This document shows, one piece after another, positions 49,981-61,043 of a stretch of DNA of 64,000 bases. A program made the position numbers and the translations under genes. Under the pieces are notes generated by a model that was not told the origin of the DNA, made no database searches, and saw only the letters and a list, made by a program, of their open reading frames with translations. Position 1 is the first letter of the stretch; each line of letters begins with the position of its first letter. This stretch comes from Holacanthus passer (lineage: Eukaryota > Chordata > Actinopteri > Pomacanthidae), in assembly GCA_025331565.1 (NCBI GenBank), contig JAFREQ010000068.1, positions 496,001 through 560,000 on the forward strand. The letters are read 5' to 3'.

Positions 49981-51161
49981 AATTAGGTGATTATCGCTCA
50001 TTTTACTGCCCCCAAGTGGCCAAACAACTGTTACTACTTAAAGACTCTTTTGTTTAGCTAATGCTCTTCTGCTCTTTAAAGTGAGCTATAAATTAAATTG
50101 TGTGTTATTATGACTACTATTGTTAAAATGGCAAATTTACTGCTTGCCACCAACCTAATCTCAGAAAATATTAATTAGTGTTTGAAGTAAATTTAATTTT
50201 CCGTACATGATATTAGTACCTCTAATTATACTATCAGGGGAGTCAGCTAAACACTTGTGATTATAAAGTTAATTTAAAACGCACAAAATCTTCCATATCT
50301 CCAACTATCAGTCAGAGGTTTTCTTCATCCCACACTTGGAAAAGTTGCAGCTAAAGATAAGCAGCTAATCTGAACAACCAAAGAAAGAGGAACGTCTTTA
50401 CTGGTCGTACGTTTCTGTGCCGTGACCATAAATAGACAATCAAATCTCTGTTGCACCTCTTTGTAGCTCATCTGACATTTTCTCAGTTGTGACAGGCCAA
50501 TATGTTAAAGCCGTTACGTTTTGAAAAATTGCTTTGGCAGCTTCCTGTGAACGTATTTGGCGATCGGGAAGGAGCATCTGGGAAATCACAAACCCGTATG
50601 AGATCACCGCGCTCTCGCTACATATCTTTGTCAGACATCCAGCCTTCAACATATGGCTTTTGTAACCACATTTAAAGAAAACTTTGCCAAAGTGAAATTG
50701 AATTGTGCAGACGTTCCCATGTGTAGAAATACACACTGACTGAGTTTGTTTTATTTAACCTTTCTTTGACCAGGGATGTTGACCACTAGCACTCTCTGAT
50801 GGACTGGGAGCTGTCGCAGAGAGCTGGAGAGATGCTTTAATATAGACACTCAACACTACTGTATATGGAGGCTACAGGAAAGAACAACTGTTTATGGCCA
50901 TTGTTCAACATTATATAGTTGAAGTTTCATATTCAGAGGAATTGACATTAGATGATGAAACTAAGTATTTGGCAGTATCATCCTTTACTCAGATTGTCAA
51001 AACAAGAAATTCAAATTGGTGACCAGTTTATTTTATTGATTCAGGCCAAAGCACAAAAGAAATAAGCCTTAATTCTCACACTCCCACAGCTCTGTCAGAT
51101 CGAGTGTTCCTCTATTTCTCTCCCAGTCTAATCTGTTGCGCTTCAGTATTGTAGTCTAATT
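49981..51161. other. No gene seen
   Basis: AT-rich, partly repeat-like text just after the family A fragment, then unique-looking sequence. The 98-codon minus frame at 50440-50736 has no recognisable domain. Confidence 0.4.
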
Positions 51162-51300
51162 GAAAGAACCAGTGCGCAGGATTTAGTGACATCTAGTGGT
51201 GAGACTGCAGATTGCAACCAACTGGACACCCCCTCACCTCAGCCTCCCCCTCCAAGAGTGTAACAGGACATATTGTCATGTTAAAAAAAATAAATTCATA
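51162..51300 (+). repeat. Fish interspersed repeat, GGATTTAGTGACATCTAGTGG type
   Basis: GAACCAGTGCGCAGGATTTA, GTGACATCTAGTGGTGAGAC and GCAGATTGCAACCAACTGGA match an abundant percomorph repeat known from memory. It contains ACATCTAGTGG, whose reverse complement is one base from the CTCF core. No coding capacity. Confidence 0.7.
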
Positions 51301-54074
51301 TAATGGACACTTACTAATCATCAATATTTTGCATCACAGTTTGCAGTGAAGCGATGATTTGAAGTGTTTTAGTGGAGGGTCGTCGAGACTGGAGCTACTT
51401 AATGTAAGCAACAGGTGGGATGGTGATGTATGACTGAGTGAATGATTTGCATATCTGGATCAAAACACAGCGCAGACTCTTGAAAACACAGTGTTGAAGA
51501 GGACAGAAGGGCACTTTTCTGAGGCAGTACCACAGTTGGCCACTGAGCCAAAAGGGTAACAAGGCGGGCTCATTTGTGCCGGACCCAGCTTAATACGTCC
51601 ATGCTAGAAGTCGTGCTGCCAACCAAATGTGCAAACAGATGTTCAAGCATGCTACCAGCTAACACATGGCTAAACGCTATCACCCAAATATGCAAACAAA
51701 CCATGTTACACATTCAAAGACTTCGCTGCGTTTGCACCTGATTCTGCTATTTCGCTTTAATTCCAAGAACTAATAAGAACTTTGCGGGCTGATCGTGACG
51801 GCAGGTGTGAGGTTTGCGTGTGTGTGTGAATGTAGCGGCTGGTTAATCAAGTTGAGAAGGGAGAATCTTTCTTGTCCGCCGGTCAGGAGGACGAGACTTT
51901 GTGCAGCCAAAAAGCCTCTTGGTCCTGCACATCGCGGCCCAACGGATGAGGAATCCTGGGAGTTCTGCTGCGATCGGGAATCATTGTCGCGGTTCAAAGC
52001 GGGTGCCGAAGCCAAACCTTAAACAAGGACTTAAAAGGCCAGCGGGGGGTGAGTCTGTTGGGCGGCTGTCATGGTCATTATCCTGGTGGCTCTGGACCCC
52101 CACCCCTCCCCGAAACACACACATGGACCAGCCCTTCAAACACATACACACATCTGCAGCGAGCCCACCCAGTCCTCCCCACGCACTCAGCTTTTTGAAG
52201 TCGAATTTGGAAATCTCCCCAATACACACAACCGAGCGTATCGTGCCAACTTTGTAGCATAAGGGGATCTATTTGTGGAGGGAGGAATGAAAAAAAAAAA
52301 AGCGGCGAGGGACGGCAAGAGCGAGGTGGTGGATTAAAAGGTGAGGGAGAAAAGCGTAGAGGCTCTTTAATTCAAGAAATCCTTGATCCCCCCCTCCCTC
52401 CCTCTGCCGAGAGTGATACTTCATGAAACACACAGACAATGGCTCAGTGGAAGAAGTCACCCTTAATTCTCCTTTTGATCACCCAGAAGCCTTTGTGTCC
52501 CTGGGCTCTTTACACATTCTTTCCTTTTTGTGCCAATGCTCTAAGTTGGGAATGATTAGTGTCTGTGGATAAATCCCCTTATTTCATTCTCTCTCTTCGG
52601 GGATGCTGCTTCTCAGGCAGTCAGCTTACCATAATGCCCGGTCGCTTCACAATAAATCCCAGTTACGTTTGATGGTGCATGCTCACGGCTTTACCTCTTT
52701 TATCAATCGCTGATCATTTGTCAGTGCGCTTAATCTAATTACTTGAACTTGAGGAGATTTGGAGAAATAAAAAAAAAATAATTTAAAAAGATCATTTTCA
52801 AAATTACACATTTCTGTTTGGGAGGAGTTTGTGCAATTGGTTAAAATTCATTGCGAAGAAGATTTTCGCCATGAATCCCAACACACCGACGAAAGGAAAC
52901 AAAATGAGACACACGTTTCCTGCTCTTTGCCGTCATCCACACTTTTATCACATCAATCTCACTGCAAATTAGTTATATTACTCCTTAAATCAGTCTGACC
53001 GATTTAATCTTTACCTTGTTCACAATGCTACAACAAGATCTAACAGGAGAGTGTATCTCCCACCATAAATCTAACTGTGTTCAGACTGAGCTCAAAGTGA
53101 ATTTTAGCAGCGGTGCAATTGCAGCAATGTTGACTGAAAGACGTGATCAGGCCGGTGCAAAATGACGAATGACAATATAGGAGAATAAATGTGTTCAACT
53201 GCACACAACTGTTGTCCACACTGAGGCTATAGTGTGATGAGGGGGTAATGAGGAGGGGTCACAACACATGCAACACATGATTTTCACATACTGGCTCCTG
53301 ACTGTATTCCTTAAATGCTAACACATGGGCCTCTGCGCAGCCTGAGGTCCTTGGTCTGTAAGTTTGTCTTTATGTTGGGGATAAAAAAATCAGATGAGAT
53401 CACAGGTCTTACTACAAGAAGCCAAATTTTACCTAGACAAGAAAAAATACATGAAAAATCAGCCAAGATAAAGATTTTAAAAAGACAATAAATCAAGTTT
53501 GACCCCCTAATCTTGACCCAGTATCTAAGTTTAACTTCTCATTTTTATTTTCATTACATATAACTTAATTTTATTTGTTTATTTTTTTCCTGGCAGAATT
53601 GGGTTTATATATATTTCAGGACTTGCAATCTTTTAAAAGGACACTATTTCAGACTTTCTTTTGATGAAGCAGATTTATTTTTGGTGTCATAAAACATTTC
53701 TATATTTAATATTAATTTTAGCTCATTCTGATCTTTACATTTATCTGATTTTTGTGTTGTTTTTTTCTGATAAAGCACTTGTTTTCATCATTAAAGATAT
53801 TTTACTTTTCCCCCTTAAATTTCCTCTGTAGGTGTTCACGGCTTTCAGAGTCGTACAGGTCTTGTTATTGTCTGTGATGCCCGGGAAGATGATACACATC
53901 CACCTCTTCTCAGTGGATCGTGAGGGCGGAAGCAGGTGGCCGCTGCGAGCGAGAGGAAATCGGGCTGCAGATCTTTTGCACGCACAAGAAGCTCGGCAGC
54001 AAATCAGCATATTGTTCACTATCGCTGTGTCGACCCCCATGTTCTAAAGATAGACCATCAGACAGAGCAGAGGA
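51301..54074. other. Non-coding; no gene recognised
   Basis: May begin with a decayed extension of the preceding repeat (to about 51430). An A12 run lies at 52290-52301. CA-rich patches near 52120-52155 produce short open frames. No recognisable product. Confidence 0.4.
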
Positions 54075-54101
54075 AGTGTGTGTGTGAGTGTGTGTGTGTG
54101 T
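54075..54101. repeat. (GT)n microsatellite, interrupted
   Basis: GT units with one GAGT interruption, read directly. Confidence 0.95.
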
Positions 54102-55734
54102 TCGCCTTTGCACGCGCATACCAACGTACGCGTGCACCTGTGCCCTGCTGTATCTGCGTGTGGTGGATTTCGAGGAGGAACGCAGTCGCCTTCGACCACT
54201 TTAACCACTTCCTCCTTTATCTGTGACAGCTCCTCAGTGAGGCTGAGATAACAGCCTGGCTCTGAGGCTTTGATGCTTCTCCCCTCCTGACAGCACTAAA
54301 CAAGGGGGAAACCCACATGTTGTGCCCCCGAGCCTTCCGTCTCCGAGCTTATCTGCAGCCGTGTGATGTGGGACCATCACTGAGATCAAATCATTAATTA
54401 ACAACCTTTTGTTCAGGGTGTACGGCTGGAGAATTTACACACTGTGGTTCAGTGGGAAGAGATGCCTCCACAGTGTTGATAAGAATTCCATCAATTATGC
54501 ACCAGAGAAGCAAAACACACAAATACCAATGTGATATCATGGAGCACATTTGGGTTTTATCAAAAGCCGTAAGTGAAGTGAATATCCTCCACTTTGTTTG
54601 GAGCTCATCGCTCGGCTCTTGCATAATGCTCGTAGAAAGTTCACGGGACACATATACGTGCCGAAGCATGTCCGGGCCTGCGGGGTGTTACCCTGAGTGC
54701 TATCGAGTTCATGTCCAAAATGCCACCTACAGGAAAGCACTCGGAGAGGTGCTCGCTTCAAGGCCCCCGCTTTCAAAGATGAAGTAATCCTTTCCTATAA
54801 TTAAAGGATGAGAAAACATCAAAGCAAAGGTGTCGCAGTCAAAAAAAAAAGGATATCCATTAACTGCAGGACTTAACACCTCCCTCCCCAAAAAGCTCTA
54901 AGAGGAATAATCTAACAATAATCTTGAAACGACACGAATGATCCTTTTCCATGAACTTCAGGAAGCGTCTTTCTCAGAACTGATACGCGATGATGTTTTG
55001 GAAACTAAGTATTAAACTGATCCCTGAAGCTGCTCACTCTGTTTGCTCTCTTTCTTTTAGCTGGTGATGATATAAATAAACTGAACTAGAGTTTCACTTT
55101 GTGAACAATAAGTCTGACTGCTATCCAATATTCTATTTTATTATCATTTCAATTGTTTTTATTTACCTCTTTTACATAAAAAATTATTGCTTTTTGGTCA
55201 ATTATTTTTACTTTTGATACATTAAAAGATTTAGTGACTGATGGGAACTCAAGTGATATTTTTCTACAAGCATTCATTTGACAGATTGTTGCTATAAACA
55301 TATTGATTAGTGCAGCTTTGGGTAAAAGAGTGAAAATACTTTAGTAAAAAAGTAGTAAATATATAGACTACTTTAAGTAAGTAAACTATGCAGAACGGTC
55401 CTTTCCCTTCTCAATATGATTTTAAATTTTAATTTTCAAGTGTTGCATCAAACCTCAAACATAAGAGAGAAGGAAGCTCCTATTAGAGCCTTTTGTCCAC
55501 GATAATGTGACTACAACATAACTCACTTCTCAAATTGTCAAACTGTCAAACTATTTCCACTTGATAAACTCATTTAATGTTACTTTCCTCCTTTTAAAAT
55601 TGTGTCTGCTGTAAGTTACAGCATTGACATCAGCCTTCATAAACTCCTGTCAATCAAACCTGACAGTAGGTTGGTGCATATGGACAGAAAGACAGACAGA
55701 AGCAGTGTGATGTAAAATAAACATTTGAAGCCAG
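54102..55734. other. No gene seen
   Basis: Unique-looking sequence. The 111-codon plus frame at 54452-54787 and the overlapping minus frames have no recognisable domain. An A10 run is near 54841. The text at 55330-55390 has AAGTA/TACTT words that could be a decayed hAT-like end. Confidence 0.4.
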
Positions 55735-56257
55735 AGAGAGAGACAGACAGACAGTGAAGAGACAGACAGTGAAGAGACAGACAGGCAGTGAAGAGACAGA
55801 CAGGCAGTGAAGAGACAGACAGGCAGTGAAGAGACAGACAGGCAGTGAAGAGACAGACAGGCGGTGAAGAGACAGACAGGCAATGAAGAGACAGGCAGTC
55901 AAGAGACAGACAGGCGGTGAAGAGACAGACAGGCGGTGAAGAGACAGACGGGCGGTGAAGAGACAGACGGGCGGTGAAGAGACAGACAGTGAAGAGACAG
56001 ACAGTGAAGAGACAGACAGGCGGTGAAGAGACAGGCAGTGAAGAGACAGACAGGCGGTGAAGAGACAGACAATGAAGAGACAGACAGGCGGTGAAGAGAC
56101 AGACAGGCAGTGAAGAGACAGACAGTGAAGAGACAGACAGTGAAGAGACAGACAGGCGGTGAAGAGACAGACAGACAGTGAAGAGAGAGACAGACAGACA
56201 GTGAAGAGACAGACAGACAGTGAAGAGACAGACGGGCGGTGAAGAGACAGACAGGGT
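55735..56257. repeat. Minisatellite, about 28 units of GAAGAGACAGAC-type
   Basis: Units of mainly 19 bp (GTGAAGAGACAGACAGGCG and near variants) and 15 bp (GTGAAGAGACAGACA) alternate in irregular order. Variants include GGCAG/GGCGG/GGGCGG and ACAATG. A hand count gives about 28 GAAGAGA units, nearly all with intact cores, implying recent turnover. Minus-strand frames across it translate to Ser/Leu/Cys repeats and are not genes. Confidence 0.95.
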
Positions 56258-57647
56258 GAGACAGCTGTGTCCTGCTGGAATGTTCTGTTATTTCCAGATC
56301 AGGAGTCTCTTTTGACCTAAACCAAACTCTGTACTTTCATGGAGAGCCGCCTGCAGGCCCTTCTACCTCCACAGCAGGCCTTTGTGTGCGCCTGCCGTCC
56401 CTTGACCCCTTTATAGTCTCGCAATATTGGTTTAGGAACAAAAGCGGCTGGTTAATTCAATAGAGCACCTTTCCCAATAAACCGGCCGGGCGCTCTTGCT
56501 GTGTGTGGCGGGCCGCGCCGCATGTAGCTGTTTTCATTGTGTCACCGCCGCTGAAGATAAATGAGAAGTTCCCAGATGGAGAAACTGCTCGTGAATATAG
56601 GAAATATTAGACACAGAGGGAAGCAGGGAGGACTTCAGCGACTGGAAGTGTCTGACAAATTGTGTTTACCTTGCAATTTTATCTCAACTGGAATATTTGA
56701 AAATTGAAATGGAGGCGTTATAGAGTGGAAATGAAAAGAGACGCGTCCACACTGAGACAGTTCAAACTGGCACTTCAAGACATTTTCAATAAGCCGTTTC
56801 TTTACACATGGTTAAAAATTTTTTTCTCTTTTCTTGTATTTGAGAAGGACAAAATTGTGCATCACAGCCACACTAAGCCACTTGTTGACGCCTTTTCTGC
56901 CTGATCACTTATATAATGTTTGCGTATAGATGAACACACAAATTGGGGTTTCCCATTGATATATTATTCAAATACAGGGATCACTGAAAGAAGTTGAGTT
57001 GCTCTTTTTAACATTTCTGCTCCACAGTACTTGACGTCATCACTTTGGATAAGTAATGTTTTTTTTGTTCACACTACAACATCAGACTTGCATTGTCACT
57101 ACAATCCACCTCGGAGAGCATTTCAACGAAAGCAAAGGAACATGTGCATTTTGAAAGTGAGCACTAGTCTTTGCATTTGACCAAATCTGAATCCAGAATC
57201 AAATCCACTTATTGAATCCGATTCCTTCTGAATCCCCCTTTTCAATCTAAATCCATTTTCTAAAACTCAGAAATCAGTTTTCATTAAAAGTACCTGACAC
57301 AGTGAACAACATGAATTACATTGCCTTATTTTTCATAGGTTTTCCCTCCAGCACAGACAGTTAAATAGTAATAATTAAGTTAAATAGTTTAAAATATTCA
57401 GGCCAACTGAGCCCACATTATCCAGGTGACAGTCAGACAGACCTTTAAGCAAAGTCCTAACAAACGACATGAGGTGATATTTGTCATTTAAACCAATGAA
57501 ATGTCAACAATGGTTACAAGTCGCAGCTTTAATTACGTAAAAGTTTCCTTAATTAACTGGTAAAAAGTGAAAGGATAGTTTTCAAGCTGTGCAACAATGA
57601 CTGATTACCACTGAAAACTGATAACTGTAACTTTTGTCAATGAGTTT
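56258..57647. other. Unique non-coding tract
   Basis: The stretch from about 56390 to 56600 is GC-richer and conserved-element-like in style, which is weak evidence. The remainder is AT-leaning with no recognisable product. Confidence 0.35.
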
Positions 57648-57667
57648 TGTGTGTGTGTGTGTGTGTA
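57648..57667. repeat. (GT)n microsatellite, short
   Basis: About ten GT units, read directly. Confidence 0.9.
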
Positions 57668-58933
57668 CAGTCTGCAGCGTCCATGTGTGTTTGCACAGTG
57701 AGTGTGTGTATTACTTGGTGTCACTGAGGTCATCAGCGGTGCGACAGTACTGGGACACTGACGACCGGCCGATGAAAGCCGCCGCTCTGCGTCTCACCCA
57801 GCTGTCAACAGCAGTTAGTTACCGGAGCTGTCGACCTGCTCTTTTCACTCTTCATCATAAACCAAATGTGCGGATGCTGCAGTTTAATCACACTTTTTTT
57901 TTCTGTTTGCTCTGCTCCTTTAATGCACATAGACTTACTGCTGAATGCAGCTTTGCAGAGTGATATGAGTGACTTTTAATCAAAGCTCTAATGATTGTCG
58001 GCCTTTTAGTGGTTATACAAACTGTGGGCGACATTGTTGACGGGTTGTTTAATCCTTTAATCTACAATCTGAAACAAGGACATCCAGCCTGATCACACGG
58101 TTGAGCTGAATGTTTTAAAATGAGAGGATTAAGCTTTGCTCACTTAATTCAATATAAACATCCTTTCCCACCAAAAACACAGAGAGGAGACGAGAAACGA
58201 GCAGCGGTTTCACACTGACGTTAAGGACGTCGCCCTGTAAATGGGTGACGAAGGAAGGTTCTTCTATTTATTTACACTTTGGAACATTTGAGGTTTTAAC
58301 TGCGAACATTCAACCAACCAATTTAAAAAACAGAAATCTGATAAACTGTTCACCAACATCCAAGTTTCCTCATCTGACCTTTTTCCCTGTTTTCCCTCAT
58401 TGAGCTCAATGTGGACATGTGATTCTGAAGCTTACGTTCGTATTAGTAACAAATGAATCAAAGTGGATTCTACACACAAGGAGCTGATTGTTGATTTTAG
58501 ATGAAAGGAGGCAAACACACACACCTCTGTCTACATCAGTGGATGCTACATTAGTTCCTGGGAACCTAAAAGATAGTTCCATTAAAATATGAAATATAAC
58601 AAGCTAAAATATATGAAAATATAGAAAACAATTAAAAAAAATATGGAATATATGAATGTTTCTAAAAACTTCATGAAAATGTATTTTGTTGTGTGTTTGT
58701 AAATTAATGATACATTCCAAAAAGTTTATAAGCAATATGATTTTAATATATGTGTGTTATATAAGTGCTGTGTGCGGGTACATTGGATCCACACAATACT
58801 TTAGTATAACTCAAATATTCTGAAGTTAAATTTACATTATTTACATAGTTATCCTGAAGTCAATAAACTGGCTGCACACACCGAATGCCTGCACATCTGT
58901 GATGGACATTAGGTGAGAGTGTTAGCAGGGGAT
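57668..58933. other. No gene seen
   Basis: Unique, AT-leaning sequence. The 109-codon frame at 57634-57963 begins in the GT run and has no recognisable domain. Confidence 0.4.
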
Positions 58934-58971
58934 GCAGGTATCTCTGCAGGTATCTCTGCAGATATCTCTGC
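58934..58971. repeat. Three tandem copies of a 12-bp unit (GCAGGTATCTCT)
   Basis: GCAGGTATCTCT occurs twice and is followed by GCAGATATCTCT, read directly. Confidence 0.9.
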
Positions 58972-59240
58972 GTCCCTTCCTCTGCTGAACTTGTTGCATC
59001 GCTCCGAGGGAACACATGTCATCGGTGGGAGCCAGTTTGACGGGCCCTGACACTCACACCGCTTTGAGGATCAAGATGACAGTTTCCCAACGAGAGCTTT
59101 TTACTGGCGTGGGGAGCGAAAACATGAAAAAGAAAAAAAAAAAGAGCTGCCGGCTGTCAGAGGCTGTAAATGGTGATTTTGTTTCACTTCCCCAAGTTTT
59201 TTTTTTTTTTTTTCCTCCAGAATCAAAGCCTTATTGAACC
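58972..59240. repeat. A11 and T17 homopolymers in otherwise unique DNA
   Basis: A11 lies at 59133-59143 and T17 at 59197-59213, 53 bp apart. The short frame across them (Lys and Phe runs) is an artefact. Confidence 0.75.
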
Positions 59241-61025
59241 CCGTCCAAAACCAGCATGTTTGGCCCTGCCATGAGGAAAGACAGCCATGTTATTTATTTC
59301 TTAGCTAGAGGTTGTACTTAGGGAGGTGTTGATAGTGCTTCACATGCCACATTGTGGCTTCTCTGCAGCGACTGGCTCCACTGTTGTGCACTGCGATCGG
59401 CCTCTGTTGCGGGCAGGGTTAATTAATGCAGCTGGAATGTAACGAGTGTTGCTTGTTAGCCAAGCGCATGCCCGCTGGCATTTTATCAGCTTGTCACATT
59501 AATGAAATACGGTGCATGTCGAGATTGCTCAATTTCCATTTCAACTTTTAAACTTTGTCTGGCTCCAGCTAATGATGTAAGAGTTAAATTGAGCATTAAA
59601 GTCATTGAGAGGCTGCAACGAAAACCACAAACACACTCCGACAGTGTTGTGAAGTTTCTTTGAACGCATGCTCATATAAGGTGAAGAACAGAGATTGCTT
59701 GTGAGACAGGGATTAACACTACATTTGTCTCACAAAATCTGTTGTGAAGGAAGTTGTGTGCTTTCTGTGTGTTGCTGTCATGCTTTGGAAACTGCGATGA
59801 AGTCATACTTTGAGTGATTAAATGTCAGATTGAGAAAAAAAAACATTAGAAAATCAGGCTTTGATCTGTCTAACAACAAACCTTCTGATTTGACCACTTA
59901 AACCTTCTATGTAGTTTCATGTGTCAGTGTATAGATTCATTGTAAAGGGTTCATCTTTGGGGTCAATGTTACATCATCATCGTAGGGTTACTTTGGGTTT
60001 CAAGGTTTAACTTGAGATCAACATACATTATTTTTGTTGACCTAAAACTAAAATACTAGAACGAAGAAGCCCCATAAATTTGCCTTCTGGACAAAGTCAG
60101 GAAATAAAAGTCCCTTTTGCATGTTTCAGTTTTTTGGCACTTTTAAAAGAAACATTTGTGAATTAATAAATTAGAATAAGATTAAATAAGATGTGACAGC
60201 TTGGTGTGAGATGTGAATTTTTCATGTGCTGTTGGAAAGGAAATAGAGATGAAAAGAGAGGAATGTCCATCAGCAGGACAAAGGCAAATTCATTTTAGCC
60301 AACTTTTTTTAACATCATGAAATCATCAGTAACATTATAAAAAATTCCCAGCCCAAGTTCTAACAACATGTACCTGCTGACTCTCTGATGAATGCTGAAC
60401 ACCGGAGTTATCAGTTTTTGAGGGCTGAGTTTGTGAATTGAGTGAAATACAGTCCTGCAGGTTTCTCTGGTCTAAATGCATGTAAAGTTCCTAAATCGTC
60501 TCAGTTCCTAGAAAAGTTTCTACATTGGAAAAAGGCCAACATCGTCCCCAGTGTTAATCATCGCTGAATAATTTTAAATACACAAAACTCAGCTGATTAA
60601 GAAGGACATATTACATTTCTACATGCACGTGTGTTTGTTTTCTTCTCAGGAAGTGTAGGCAACAAAACCTCTGATAACTATAATCATAACTATTATACTT
60701 GTGCAGCACTTTTCATAACAGAATTACAAAGTGTAACAGTGCACAATCTGCTTCTTTCTTCTCTGACCTGTGATGTTTGATCCAAACTAAAGCCTGTAGT
60801 TATCTGCCTGCCTCCTCTGCCTGCGCTCTGAACATTTACAAGTCGCGTCATGCCGCTCATCCCATTATTACTCCTAAATAAAGAAGCCTATCGTGGATCG
60901 CCTCTGTGGAGCTGCTCGGTGTTGTGTTTCTCGCTCCGGGCTCTGCAGTTGTCAGAAGCATTTCCTACTGTGCAGAGACAAACTCATTTTACAGAGAAAA
61001 TACACGAGGAGTGAACTCCTCTCCA
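59241..61025. other. Non-coding; no gene recognised
   Basis: The stretch from about 59250 to 59620 is repeat-free and conserved-element-like in style (for example TTAATTAATGCAGCTGGAAT), which is suggestive only. The remainder shows nothing recognisable. Confidence 0.35.
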
Positions 61026-61043
61026 TAACAACAACAACAACAA
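61026..61043. repeat. (ACA)n trinucleotide repeat
   Basis: Six ACA/CAA units, read directly. Confidence 0.9.

Noticed and set aside
55735..56257. CRISPR-like regular array
   Set aside because: No unique spacers separate the units; it is a head-to-tail minisatellite in a vertebrate-type genome.
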